The notes: generated from the letters alone by a model not told the origin. Shown: positions 1 to 7,972, counted from the stretch's first letter. The stretch is DNA of 58,029 nt from an uncultured Lachnospiraceae bacterium (GCA_947172645.1 CAMWBY010000021.1:1-58029); one strand, 5' to 3'. Program-made: numbers and translations.

Positions 1-125
1 GAATGAACCCGAAAGCGTTACAGTATATCATGGGACACTCCAATATCACCATGACACTGAACTATTACGCACACGCAACATTCGCTTCCGCAAAGGCTGA
101 AATGGAAAGGCTGATTGCAGCATAG
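1..125 (+). CDS. Tyrosine recombinase/integrase, C-terminal end only
   Basis: Only the last 41 codons lie in the window (frame from base 3, TAG at 123-125). They carry the C-terminal signature of tyrosine recombinases: a GHS motif (box II) and, about 11 residues later, the NYYAHAT block holding the nucleophilic tyrosine. The spelling is close to Tn916/phage-type integrases of clostridia. The catalytic core would be upstream of the window. As integrase genes usually sit at an element's end, bases just after 125 are the likely edge of an integrated element extending left. Family call is firm; which element it belongs to cannot be seen. Confidence 0.85.
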   Translation, partial: MNPKALQYIMGHSNITMTLNYYAHATFASAKAEMERLIAA

Positions 126-190
126 CCACAGAACAATTTACTACTTCTTTTACTACCATTGAGAGGGAAAACCTAAAAGGTTATGAGGGT

Positions 191-267
191 ATATAAGAAC
201 TTCTCCCCATATCTAAAATGCCGGGAAAGCCCGAAAATACGGGCTATACCGACATATAAGAACTTCT
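191..267. repeat. 14-bp direct repeat pair with hairpin between, next to integrase
   Basis: The sequence ATATAAGAACTTCT occurs at 191-204 and again at 254-267. Between the copies is a perfect 6-bp stem (228-233 with 240-245, loop of six). The rest of the gap 126-421 holds no gene I can support. Lying just outside an integrase gene, the repeats could be integrase arm-binding or attachment-site sequence, or a regulator-binding pair. The position is suggestive only. Confidence 0.5.
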
Positions 268-421
268 AAAGAGATAATCTAAATTCACCATAAATTTTAT
301 TCCAAAATTTTGGAAAAGAGCATGTTAAGAAAACGGGCGAAAAAGGAAAATGCCGTTGATAGATTTAGGTCATGTTACCACTTATAATTATTTCTATAAG
401 AAAATAGAGGAGGTAATGGTG

Positions 422-880
422 ATGAGTTTAGGGAACAGTCTTTTCAATGCCCGGAAAAAAAGCGGGTTTTCACAGGAAGAAGTTGCTGAAAGGTTGGGAG
501 TCAGCAGACAAACTATTTCAAAGTGGGAGCTTGATGAGACACTGCCGGATATTTGCCAGTCTAAGAAACTATCAAATTTATATGGATTGTCGTTGGATGA
601 ATTGATTGATTTTGACATTGATGTGAAAGAAATTCAGGAAGCAATTGACAGGACGAGTGATGCTGTCTGCGAAAAAATCGACTGGACAAAGGCATGGAGT
701 AAGAAATATCCTGTTCTGTCCACTTATCAGGATAAAGTGGAGATACAAGAATATGCGGCACAACTGAGCCGGCTGTTGGAAGATTTACAAAAGAGGTATG
801 GTTACAGTGAACTTGACGCTTTTCTTGTCCTGAAGGATATTTTGGCATATATTTGGAAACACCACAAGGATAAGAAATAG
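422..880 (+). CDS. XRE-family helix-turn-helix regulator
   Basis: A 152-residue cytosolic protein beginning MSLGNSLFNARKK. Residues ~4-60 form a Cro/CI-type HTH (SQEEVAERLGVSRQTISKWE is the classic recognition core). The remaining ~90 residues are helical and lack a recognised effector domain. I chose ATG 422 because AGGAGG (408-413) lies 8 nt before it; ATG 416 is too close to that site, and the in-frame ATG at 350 has no ribosome binding site. Probably a DNA-binding repressor or activator of nearby genes; its target is unknown. Proximity to the integrase means it could be element cargo or the first chromosomal gene. Confidence 0.85.
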   Translation: MSLGNSLFNARKKSGFSQEEVAERLGVSRQTISKWELDETLPDICQSKKLSNLYGLSLDELIDFDIDVKEIQEAIDRTSDAVCEKIDWTKAWSKKYPVLSTYQDKVEIQEYAAQLSRLLEDLQKRYGYSELDAFLVLKDILAYIWKHHKDKK

Positions 881-930
881 AAGTGTCTGCTGTATTGATG
901 GATAAAAAGGCAGGTTAAGGAGGTATCCGT

Positions 931-1239
931 ATGATAGATAAAGAAACATTTCATCCCCTCAATTATATCAAGAAAGAAGAATATTCCGGCAGCATGGACG
1001 GGATGCGGTACATGCTTAAGAAGGTGAAGCGTGGGGAGGAAGATGTTATCCAGGTGACCATCTGGCCTGAACCGTTGAACATGCTGCGCACGCCGGAGCA
1101 TCTTCGGGAGTCGGTGGACGTGCCGCTGACGGCGGAGGGCATCGGCCAGGCGGCGGACTGGCTGAATGAACAGTATGAAAGCCGCAGGGATTATTGGCTT
1201 GAGAGGAAGAGCCGTCCGTGGACAGAGATTGCATATTAA
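931..1239 (+). CDS. Conserved small protein of unknown function
   Basis: A 102-residue soluble protein with a strong ribosome binding site (AAGGAGG, ending 9 nt before ATG 931). It is rich in charged and aromatic residues (YSGSMDGMRYML near the N-terminus, WLERKSRPW near the C-terminus) and has no signal peptide or membrane segment. I do not recognise a named domain. Codon use and the ribosome site support a real gene. It lies 50 bp after the HTH gene in the same direction and may be co-transcribed with it. Confidence 0.7.
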   Translation: MIDKETFHPLNYIKKEEYSGSMDGMRYMLKKVKRGEEDVIQVTIWPEPLNMLRTPEHLRESVDVPLTAEGIGQAADWLNEQYESRRDYWLERKSRPWTEIAY

Positions 1240-1389
1240 ATTTCGGTTATATTAATGTATTGAAATTAGTAATAATAGTTGCTTTCTACGTCATCTTTAG
1301 TGTATAATGGATTTTGCAAGTTAACATAAAGCTAAGTGTAAGGGGTATCATTTCTTATTATAAAAATTTAGTTTTATGGGGGTGGTATT

Positions 1390-1665
1390 TTGGAAGCGAT
1401 TAGTTTTAACGCACTTTTTTTCAATCATGAAATTCCGTTCTGTAAAGTATATAGCGTAGAGAGCAAAGACCAGTTGGAGAAACTGTTGGTCAGGAACCGT
1501 ATCTCCTTTTTTATCGAGTGGCAGGAGAGGCGGCTGTGGCAGAGGTTTCTCGGCAGCCCCGGTACGGGGAAGAATGTATTTACTATCCGTATTAACGAGG
1601 CGGACAGCATGCTCGCGAAGGACCTTGTGGAAGGTATGGAATACGTGGAAGTAGGAGCGGTATGA
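1390..1665 (+). CDS. Small protein of unknown function, TTG start
   Basis: A 91-residue protein predicted to start at TTG 1390, preceded by a G-rich ribosome site (GGGGGTGG, ~1378-1385); no in-frame ATG precedes the conserved-looking N-terminus. It mixes hydrophobic and basic stretches (SFFIEWQERRLWQRF) but has no clear membrane segment. I do not recognise it. It is the last gene before the Hsp70/J-protein pair and reads in the same direction, so it might belong to that unit, though the hairpin-rich 180-bp gap after it could separate them. Confidence 0.6.
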   Translation: MEAISFNALFFNHEIPFCKVYSVESKDQLEKLLVRNRISFFIEWQERRLWQRFLGSPGTGKNVFTIRINEADSMLAKDLVEGMEYVEVGAV

Positions 1666-1738
1666 GGATGATACATAAGAAGAATATGCGGTATGCTTGG
1701 GCTGTAGCTGATGCGACAGCCTTTTATAATTATGCACA

Positions 1739-1817
1739 CGGGCACCCAGAGGAAGAATGTCAGCAAAGGCTGACGGGTGCCCGGCGCGCGAGCAGGGGAA
1801 GAAATCTTCCCTACTCG
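1739..1817 (+). promoter_or_regulatory. Two adjacent hairpins in the Hsp70 leader
   Basis: The first hairpin pairs CGGGCACCC (1739-1747) with GGGTGCCCG (1775-1783) and has an inner stem GTCAGC/GCTGAC (1759-1764 with 1769-1774). The second pairs CGAGCAGGGGAA with TTCCCTACTCG (1789-1800 with 1806-1816), almost perfectly. Neither is followed by a T-run, so they are not obvious terminators. They end ~30 bp before the Hsp70 start and could be an RNA regulatory leader (folding-dependent expression would suit a chaperone), or a terminator-like border of the previous gene. The pairing is seen directly; the role is inferred. Confidence 0.5.
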
Positions 1818-1846
1818 ATTATGCAGGCCTGCGTGGGGAGTGGATT

Positions 1847-3655
1847 ATGGGAAGAATTATAGGAATTGATTTAGGAACGACCAACAGTCTGGCAGCGGTA
1901 TGGAAGGACGGCAAGAGTACGCTTATTCCCAACGCGTTCGGGGAATACCTGACGCCAAGCGTGGTGAGCATAGGGGAGGATGGCACTATATATGTAGGAA
2001 AGACGGCGAAAGAGCGCCTTTCGTCCCATCCACAGCAAAGCGCCGCCGTTTTCAAGCGTTTCATGGGTACGCCGCGCAAATATAAGTTGGGTGACAGAAC
2101 ATATTTGCCGGAAGAGCTCTCGTCATTTATTCTAAGGAAGCTGAAAGAAGACGCCGAGAATTATCTGGGCGAGCCGGTTTTGGAGGCTGTGGTCAGCGTT
2201 CCGGCATATTTCAATGATATGGCGCGCAATGCGACAAAGCGTGCGGGCGTTTTGGCAGGGCTTAAGGTAGAACGTATCATCAACGAGCCTTCGGCGGCTG
2301 CGCTTGCCTGTCAGAACCGGAATGAAGAGGAAGACGCCACCATGCTTGTGTTTGATTTCGGCGGCGGGACACTGGACGTCTCCCTGGTGGAATGCTTCGA
2401 TAATGTGATTGAGATTCTGGCTGTCAGCGGGGACAACCAGTTGGGCGGACAGGATTTTGACGGGGAGATTGCGGACTATTTTATTCGTTCGGCGGACGTC
2501 GACGTCGCTTCCCTGACTCCGCAAACAAGGGAGATTGTCCGTAAGAGCGCGGAAGCCTGCAAGAAGGCCCTGACAGAAGAAAAGACGGCGGAGATGATAG
2601 TGAACTGTCCGCAGCTTCGGGGAAAGGCGGAAATTTCCAGGAAAGACCTGGTAAAAATATGCGCAATTTTATTTGAGCGGATGACGAAGCCGGTCAGGCA
2701 GGTGCTTACGGACTCCAGGACGCCGGTTGACCAAATCAACCATGTCGTTTTGGTGGGAGGCTCCTGCAAAATGCCTGTCGTGCAGCAGTATATCAGGCAT
2801 ATTTTGGGCCGGACGGATATAGAGACGATGGAACCGGACCACATGATTGCGCTTGGATGCGGTGTGTGCGCAGGCATTATGGAGCGGGACGAAGAGGTGA
2901 AGGATATGCTGTTGACGGATATCTGCCCCTTCTCTTTGGGCGTGGGCGTGATGAATTACCTGGAGCAGGACAGGTCCCTTATGTCTTTTATTATAGAGCG
3001 CAACAGTCCTCTTCCTATCAGCCGTGAGCAGACATATGTAACTGCCCATGATTATCAGACTGCCATGTGCTTCAAAATCTATCAGGGCGAAGAAATGTAT
3101 GCGGAAAATAATATATATTTGGGAGAAATATCATTTGATATCCCGATAGAAAAAAAGGGGGAAGTGGCGTGCCATGTCCGTTTTACATATGATATCAACG
3201 GCGTATTGGAAGTTCAGGTGAGAATCCCCTGTATGGACGAGGTAAAAAAGCTTGTGATTGTCAACGAAGGGTTGGGGATGACGGAAGAGGAAGTGGCGGA
3301 GAAACTCAAAGAGTTGGAAAAGGTCAAAGTCAACCCGGCGAAAGAGGAAGAGAATCTTTTTATCTTGGAATGGGGTCAGCGCCTTTTTGCGCAGTGCGTC
3401 CAGGAGGAAATCAGGAATGATATCGTAAAAAAGTTGCAGTACTTCCGGCATGTCATGTCACATGACGCCTATCATCTGCCGAGAGTGAGGAAATATACGA
3501 CGGTCTTTTTCGCTTATGTGGAAGGGATATTGAACAGCTCCATAGCATTCCCTGCCGGAGAGGCCGGGGACGGCGGATGGTATGAGGAGATGGATGATGA
3601 GGAAAAGGAGATTGACAGTCTTTTCAACGAATGGGATGAGGACAAAGAGGTTTGA
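1847..3655 (+). CDS. Hsp70-family chaperone, HscC-like
   Basis: A 602-residue ATP-dependent chaperone. The Hsp70 ATPase landmarks are present: phosphate-1 loop GIDLGTTNS near the N-terminus, phosphate-2 loop VFDFGGGTLDVS, and the adenosine motif VVLVGGSCKMP. The opening IIGIDLGTTNSLAAVWKDG and the GEYLTPS stretch resemble Escherichia coli HscC more than housekeeping DnaK. The C-terminal part is shorter than DnaK's and ends in an acidic tail, where DnaK carries its lid and EEVD-like end. Start at ATG 1847 (GTGGGGAG ~10 nt upstream) aligns with family N-termini. Its stop overlaps the J-protein start by one base (TGATG), so the two are translationally coupled and likely work as a pair. Confidence 0.93.
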   Translation: MGRIIGIDLGTTNSLAAVWKDGKSTLIPNAFGEYLTPSVVSIGEDGTIYVGKTAKERLSSHPQQSAAVFKRFMGTPRKYKLGDRTYLPEELSSFILRKLKEDAENYLGEPVLEAVVSVPAYFNDMARNATKRAGVLAGLKVERIINEPSAAALACQNRNEEEDATMLVFDFGGGTLDVSLVECFDNVIEILAVSGDNQLGGQDFDGEIADYFIRSADVDVASLTPQTREIVRKSAEACKKALTEEKTAEMIVNCPQLRGKAEISRKDLVKICAILFERMTKPVRQVLTDSRTPVDQINHVVLVGGSCKMPVVQQYIRHILGRTDIETMEPDHMIALGCGVCAGIMERDEEVKDMLLTDICPFSLGVGVMNYLEQDRSLMSFIIERNSPLPISREQTYVTAHDYQTAMCFKIYQGEEMYAENNIYLGEISFDIPIEKKGEVACHVRFTYDINGVLEVQVRIPCMDEVKKLVIVNEGLGMTEEEVAEKLKELEKVKVNPAKEEENLFILEWGQRLFAQCVQEEIRNDIVKKLQYFRHVMSHDAYHLPRVRKYTTVFFAYVEGILNSSIAFPAGEAGDGGWYEEMDDEEKEIDSLFNEWDEDKEV

Positions 3656-4464
3656 TGGAAATGGCAAGAGAAGACATATTCCGGTTGTTGGAGATAGAAC
3701 CGACCGATGATAAGAAGGCAATTAAAAAGGCTTACGCCAGGTTAGTCAGGCAGTATCATCCGGAGGAACAGCCGGAAAAATGGAAAGAAATCCACGATGC
3801 GTATGAGGCTGCCCTTGCCATGGCGGAGCATTTTTCCCAGGCTGTGATAACGCCTGCAAAGGAAAGCGGCAGCGGTTTGCCGGAAACAGAGACCGTCGTT
3901 GAGAGTCCGGAGTTGGCGGGGATTAACAGTGACGGTGCAGAGGAATTAGATTCTCTTTTTGAAACAGTGGGAGAACTGTCAGCCAGACAGAGAGAAGTCA
4001 GGCGGGAGGAACAGCGCCAGGCGGCGGAGAAGCTTATGCAGGACATACAGGAGCTGTTGGCGGATGGATTGTTTGACCCTGTTGGGTGGGAAGAGGTTTT
4101 CAGGCCGGATAATATAGAGCTTCTGTTGAGCAACAAAGAATATATGCACCGGTTTGGGGACTGTCTGGCCAAGTACAAGATTCACGCGAAAACCTGGCAG
4201 CTTCTAAAAGAAAAATTAGATGAAATCAGCCAATACCACCGCAGCCGCAGCGAAGCAGAGGAGAACGGAAGCGGCATACAAGGTGAAATAGACTATGCGG
4301 AGAGAAAAATGAACGCCGCACGCTATGCCAACGTGGGGAAACAGGCGAAGGCGGATGTGGCGAGCGGCAAGAGAAAACGCCTGTTGTATGCGATAGCGGG
4401 CGTCATGGCCGGAGTTGTTATTATGACGTTTGCGCTTATAGCAGTCCTTGCCCTAATGTATTAG
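3655..4464 (+). CDS. J-domain co-chaperone with C-terminal membrane anchor
   Basis: A 269-residue partner for the preceding Hsp70. Residues ~4-60 read as a J-domain (helix II KKAIKKAYARLVRQY, then the loop, then helix III KWKEIHDAYEAAL). The catalytic HPD tripeptide, normally invariant, is HPE here. The middle is a charged, mostly helical linker. Residues ~243-267 (AIAGVMAGVVIMTFALIAVLAL) form one transmembrane helix ending at the C-terminus, so the J-domain should face the cytosol, tail-anchored. ATG 3655 overlaps the Hsp70 stop; AAAGAGG lies just upstream. It probably recruits the Hsp70 to the membrane; the substrate is unknown. Confidence 0.85.
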   Translation: MEMAREDIFRLLEIEPTDDKKAIKKAYARLVRQYHPEEQPEKWKEIHDAYEAALAMAEHFSQAVITPAKESGSGLPETETVVESPELAGINSDGAEELDSLFETVGELSARQREVRREEQRQAAEKLMQDIQELLADGLFDPVGWEEVFRPDNIELLLSNKEYMHRFGDCLAKYKIHAKTWQLLKEKLDEISQYHRSRSEAEENGSGIQGEIDYAERKMNAARYANVGKQAKADVASGKRKRLLYAIAGVMAGVVIMTFALIAVLALMY

Positions 4465-4591
4465 GAGAGTGGACAAGGGACTAGGGAGGACACATTTAGC
4501 GTGTGCTGACAGATTTTTGGCCTGTGCGCGTCATGTGCAGGTGTGCAATATGTGTGGGAATGGATGAGAAAGGCAGACAAGAGCGGGTAGG

Positions 4592-6001
4592 ATGGATAAA
4601 GACAAGAAAGCGTATAAAAAGACAGGACGGGAAGCAGGCAGAACAGACAGAGACAGAAAAACATATAGAAAGGCAGAGCCGGCAGCTGGCTTACCGGGCA
4701 GAGACAGGAAAACGGGTAAGAAGGCTGTCAAAGGGGCAGGCAGGCCAGACAGTGAAAAGAAAATGAGCAAGACAGTGGGACAGAAAGTTTATAGACCGGA
4801 TAAAAAAACAGGCGAAAGAGCAGATTCCCGGGGATGTCCCGTGATGAAGAAATGCGGCGGCTGCCGCTATGTGGGGATGCCTTACGCCGAACAGCTTAAA
4901 ATAAAGCAAAAAAGCGTAGAAAAAATTTTGGACGGATATGGCAAAGTGGATAAGATTATCGGCATGGAACAGCCTGAGCGCTATCGCAATAAAGTACATG
5001 CCGTCTTTGATTTCCAAAAGGGCAGAGGGATTGTTTCAGGAATTTATAAGGAAGGGACACATGATGTGGTACCGGTGGAAGAATGTCTGTTGGAAGACCG
5101 TAAAGCGGACCGGATTATTGCATCTGTCAGGGAGTTAGCAGGTTCCTTCAAAATCAAAGCCTACGATGAAGATACGGGATATGGGCTTCTGCGTCATGTG
5201 CTGATTCGGGTTGGACATGCCACCGGACAGATTATGGTGGTATTGGTGCTCGGCTCGCCGATTCTTCCGTCTAAAAATAATTTTGTAAAAGCATTATGTA
5301 AACTACACCCGGAAATTACGACCATTGTACTGAACGTCAATAACAAGAAGACAAGCATGGTGCTTGGCGACAAGGAGCATGTGCTTTATGGCAAGGGCTA
5401 TATTGAGGATATACTGTGCGGCAGGACGTTCCGTATTTCATCCAAGTCCTTTTATCAGGTGAATGCCGTGCAGACAGAGAAGTTGTATGGTAAAGCGGCA
5501 GAGTATGCCTGCCTGACGGGAAAGGAAACCGTTATCGATGCATATTGCGGTATTGGAACTATCGGGCTTGCCGTGGCGGGGCACGTGAAGAAGGTTATCG
5601 GCGTGGAGTTAAATCAGGCGGCTGTGCGGGATGCGGTGGCGAATGCGAAGATTAACGGTATTAAGAATGCAGATTTTTACCAGAATGATGCGGGCAGGTT
5701 CATGGTACAGTTGGCGGATGCCGGGGAGCACGTGGACGTAGTCTTTATGGACCCGCCCAGAAGCGGAAGCACGGAGGAATTTATGGACGCTCTGGTGAGC
5801 CTGAATCCAGACAGGGTGGTCTATATCTCTTGCAATCTGGAGACGCTTGCCAGGGATTTAGGTTACTTGATGAAAAAGAGCCGCTACCGTGTGGAACAGA
5901 TTACGCCTGTGGATATGTTTCCTTTTACGGATAATATCGAGGTGATAGTGAAGATGCAGTATCATCCCCAACAAGTTGGGGCAGGAAAAAAGAAGAATTA
6001 G
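4592..6001 (+). CDS. rlmD: 23S rRNA (uracil-5-)-methyltransferase, RlmD/RumA-type
   Basis: A 469-residue SAM-dependent enzyme that methylates uracil C5 in rRNA. An iron-sulfur cluster motif, C82-x5-C88-x2-C91 with C165 as likely fourth ligand, precedes the Rossmann-like methyltransferase domain. Motif I-like sequence VIDAYCGIGTIGLA, the DPPRSG motif and the catalytic cysteine C414 (VVYISCNLETLA) are all present. Residues 1-80 are an unusual Lys/Arg-rich, repetitive extension (RDRKTYRK, GRDRKTGKK) that most relatives lack; it may bind RNA, or translation may start further in. Start at ATG 4592 after GGTAGG. RlmC, RlmD and TrmA are hard to tell apart by eye. Confidence 0.9.
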   Translation: MDKDKKAYKKTGREAGRTDRDRKTYRKAEPAAGLPGRDRKTGKKAVKGAGRPDSEKKMSKTVGQKVYRPDKKTGERADSRGCPVMKKCGGCRYVGMPYAEQLKIKQKSVEKILDGYGKVDKIIGMEQPERYRNKVHAVFDFQKGRGIVSGIYKEGTHDVVPVEECLLEDRKADRIIASVRELAGSFKIKAYDEDTGYGLLRHVLIRVGHATGQIMVVLVLGSPILPSKNNFVKALCKLHPEITTIVLNVNNKKTSMVLGDKEHVLYGKGYIEDILCGRTFRISSKSFYQVNAVQTEKLYGKAAEYACLTGKETVIDAYCGIGTIGLAVAGHVKKVIGVELNQAAVRDAVANAKINGIKNADFYQNDAGRFMVQLADAGEHVDVVFMDPPRSGSTEEFMDALVSLNPDRVVYISCNLETLARDLGYLMKKSRYRVEQITPVDMFPFTDNIEVIVKMQYHPQQVGAGKKKN

Positions 6002-6007
6002 ACGGCC

Positions 6008-6030
6008 TAAACCAAAAGGTGTTGGTCGTT
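6008..6030 (+). repeat. Hairpin repeat, copy 1 (just after rlmD stop)
   Basis: The 21-base core AACCAAAAGGTGTTGGTCGTT (6010-6030) recurs at 6944-6964. Each copy contains a short stem ACCAA/TTGGT with loop AAGGTG, and each starts within 10 bases of a stop codon (rlmD at 6001, the small gene at 6934). The preceding bases are also related (GACGGCCT versus GATGGTCTT). The copies bracket exactly the two AT-rich genes 6220-6934. Confidence 0.75.
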
Positions 6031-6063
6031 AGAGGGAAATAGGTTTGCATTGGGCAAAAATAG

Positions 6064-6077
6064 GTTTTGTGTAGACT
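6064..6077 (+). repeat. 14-bp repeat GTTTTGTGTAGACT, copy 1
   Basis: The same 14 bases occur at 39353-39366, in both cases intergenic and just upstream of the next plus-strand gene. The wording resembles terminal sequences of some clostridial insertion sequences, so these could be scars of a vanished element. Neither site has a transposase nearby. This is a weak inference from only two copies. Confidence 0.3.
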
Positions 6078-6219
6078 GTGTGTGGGAACATTAATTGAAA
6101 AGTATAAGATAAAAGATTGTTGTTTAAAATTCTCAGGTAATTTTTGGCTGGCTTAGTGTAAAATTGCTGTGGAATATATTGGGGTGAAGATGGTATAATT
6201 TATAGAGAAGGAATAGCTT

Positions 6220-6744
6220 ATGGAAATTGATATTATAATCGATACGCTGACTGACTGTTTAGTATGTTCCGAAACTGGAGAAGAATGCGATACGGAATAT
6301 CGTCTGGTATCCAGAACAATTACGAAACAGGATGCAAATGAATTAAAAGAACAGGGCTGGAAGTTTGACTGGAGTATTCCTCATCAAAATGGGTACGAGG
6401 TATATGAACTGCTATTGGAAAATGATGATGAAGTTCAGGGTATGATTGCGTTGAAACATATCAGAGAACAGTATTATACACATGTAGACATTGTAGAGGC
6501 AGCACCGAGTAATGTTGGTAGAAACGGAAAGTATAAAGGGGTAGGTGCCCATTTATTTGCAATTGCTTGTAAACATAGTTGGGATGCTGGAAATGAGGGA
6601 TATGTGCAGTTTACTGCAAAGACAGACTTGGTATCACATTACATGAAAGAGTTGGGAGCCAAAATGATAGATTGGCATACCTTATATATTGACTCATATG
6701 GTGCCATTGCATTGATTAATAAATACTTTAAGGTGGGTGAGTAA
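6220..6744 (+). CDS. GNAT-like acetyltransferase fold protein
   Basis: A 174-residue soluble protein. The central part (VQGMIALKHIREQYYTHVDIVEAAP, then RNGKYKGVGAHLFAIAC) has the order of GNAT N-acetyltransferases: strand, then a G-rich acetyl-CoA-binding loop (here KYKGVG, a variant of Q/RxxGxG/A) and helix. The C-terminal part with YMKELGAK also fits GNAT enzymes. Substrate unknown. It is clearly more AT-rich than the flanking genes, and is followed 1 bp later by a 62-residue partner, the pair being bracketed by hairpin repeats. This organisation recalls a transferable cassette, possibly toxin-antitoxin-like, but no such function is shown by sequence alone. Confidence 0.65.
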   Translation: MEIDIIIDTLTDCLVCSETGEECDTEYRLVSRTITKQDANELKEQGWKFDWSIPHQNGYEVYELLLENDDEVQGMIALKHIREQYYTHVDIVEAAPSNVGRNGKYKGVGAHLFAIACKHSWDAGNEGYVQFTAKTDLVSHYMKELGAKMIDWHTLYIDSYGAIALINKYFKVGE

Positions 6745-6745
6745 T

Positions 6746-6934
6746 ATGATAGTAGCAGAGAGAAAGCCAAAAACTTTTATGGATAAGTTTGATAAATTTG
6801 GCGAAGAAATGCCGGACGGAAGATTAACGGCACCTTCTGATGGTAAGGTATATCGTCTGAGAGAGGCGATATTGCTATCGAAACAGCTTGGAAGACCGTT
6901 GACACAGGAAGAATTAAAAGGATTTGAAGTATAA
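6746..6934 (+). CDS. Small partner protein of the GNAT-like gene
   Basis: A 62-residue protein starting at ATG 6746, one base after the stop of the GNAT-like gene; the ribosome site AAGGTGGGTGAG lies inside that gene's end, so translation is probably coupled. GTG 6737 is an alternative start. The C-terminal half (VYRLREAILLSKQLGRPLTQEELKGF) looks helical and could be a binding or dimerisation module. No recognised domain. Its tight coupling suggests it works with the acetyltransferase-like protein. Confidence 0.65.
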   Translation: MIVAERKPKTFMDKFDKFGEEMPDGRLTAPSDGKVYRLREAILLSKQLGRPLTQEELKGFEV

Positions 6935-6941
6935 GATGGTC

Positions 6942-6964
6942 TTAACCAAAAGGTGTTGGTCGTT
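6942..6964 (+). repeat. Hairpin repeat, copy 2 (just after the small partner gene)
   Basis: Second copy of the 21-base repeat, core at 6944-6964. Here the hairpin is extended by outer pairing of ATGGT (6936-6940) with ACCAT (6966-6970). Without a T-run it is not a standard terminator. Confidence 0.75.
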
Positions 6965-7005
6965 TACCATAATCCGGTGCATATGGAATTGTTCAGTAAG
7001 AGAGT

Positions 7006-7045
7006 CGCTGCAAATGACTGTTTCAGTTATTTGCAGCGTTTTTTC
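7006..7045 (+). terminator. Rho-independent terminator
   Basis: A near-perfect stem (CGCTGCAAATGACTG, 7006-7020, with AGTTATTTGCAGCG, 7025-7038, loop TTTC) is followed directly by TTTTTT. It would end the transcript of the GNAT-like pair. Confidence 0.9.
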
Positions 7046-7186
7046 TTTAGGTAAATGAGGTATACAAAACAGGCATATCTCAAAATACAATATAGGTATT
7101 AGTCATTTAATAAAAGTAGATTTACAATAAATGCAATTCCCGAAGGCGGGATTGTCTGTACACTGAGAAAGGAGCACATACAAAAA

Positions 7187-7951
7187 ATGAAAAAAATGTT
7201 ATCGGTAATTATGGTTGGAATAGCGTTTTCGCTGGCAGGATGCGGCGGGAATGCGGCAGATACCAGCAGAGACAGCACAGCGGCAAATGAAAATACGGTA
7301 AGCCAGGAAACGGAAGAAAGCGGAGAAACAGTTTCTGAGTCAATGACGGAGAAAGAGGCGGATGAATCAGAGCAGCCGGAAGCGCAAAGCAGTATGGCAG
7401 AGCAGGATACAGAAGAGACGGAGAGCGATGCGGCAGTTGAAGCAGAGACGGAAAGCGCTACAGCAGATGGCAGCAATGCGTTGGTTGTGTATTTTTCATG
7501 GTCGGGGAATACGGAAAATGTTGCAAGTGCCATTGCAGGCCAGACGGGAGCAGATGTCTTTGAAATCGTTCCGGAGGAAGCCTATATTGACGATTATAAT
7601 GCGCTTTTGGATATTGCGACAGCGGAGAAGGAAAGCGGAGCCCGTCCGGCGATTGCGGGAAGCATAGAGGATATTGAGCGGTATGATATCATTTATGTGG
7701 GGTATCCCAACTGGTGGAGCGATATGCCAATGATTCTGTATACTTTTTTTGACAGCTATGACTTATCCGGTAAGACCATTGCACCGTTCTGCACCAGCGG
7801 AGGGAGCGGTCTGTCAAATACGGTGAACAGTATCAAAGAACTGGAGCCGGATGCAGATGTCCTTGAGGGGCTTCATATTAGCGGTTCGTCTGCTTCCGAT
7901 TCGGAGAATGCGGTAAGCGATTGGCTTGACAGTCTGGGGATTGCGGAATAA
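7187..7951 (+). CDS. Flavodoxin-domain lipoprotein
   Basis: A 254-residue exported lipoprotein. Residues 1-19 are a lipoprotein signal with lipobox LAGC (Cys19). Residues ~20-105 are a Glu/Ser/Thr-rich linker, probably a flexible tether on the outer membrane face. From ~106 follows a flavodoxin fold: the FMN-phosphate loop VVYFSWSGNTENVA, the YPNWWSDMP loop and the TSGGSG motif. It should carry FMN and move electrons extracellularly or at the membrane. Start ATG 7187 follows GAAAGGAG. The next gene, another lipoprotein, begins 21 bp on, so they form an operon with likely joint redox function. Confidence 0.9.
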   Translation: MKKMLSVIMVGIAFSLAGCGGNAADTSRDSTAANENTVSQETEESGETVSESMTEKEADESEQPEAQSSMAEQDTEETESDAAVEAETESATADGSNALVVYFSWSGNTENVASAIAGQTGADVFEIVPEEAYIDDYNALLDIATAEKESGARPAIAGSIEDIERYDIIYVGYPNWWSDMPMILYTFFDSYDLSGKTIAPFCTSGGSGLSNTVNSIKELEPDADVLEGLHISGSSASDSENAVSDWLDSLGIAE

Positions 7952-7972
7952 GAAAGGAGTGTTGCCAACCAT

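Noticed and set aside
1662..1862. 66-codon plus-strand ORF before the Hsp70 gene
   Set aside because: It spans two strong hairpins, overlaps the Hsp70 start, and shows no recognisable content.
4503..4766. 87-codon ORF upstream of and overlapping the rRNA methyltransferase start
   Set aside because: Its composition is the shifted reading of the same lysine-rich repetitive DNA; the methyltransferase frame continues into a conserved domain.
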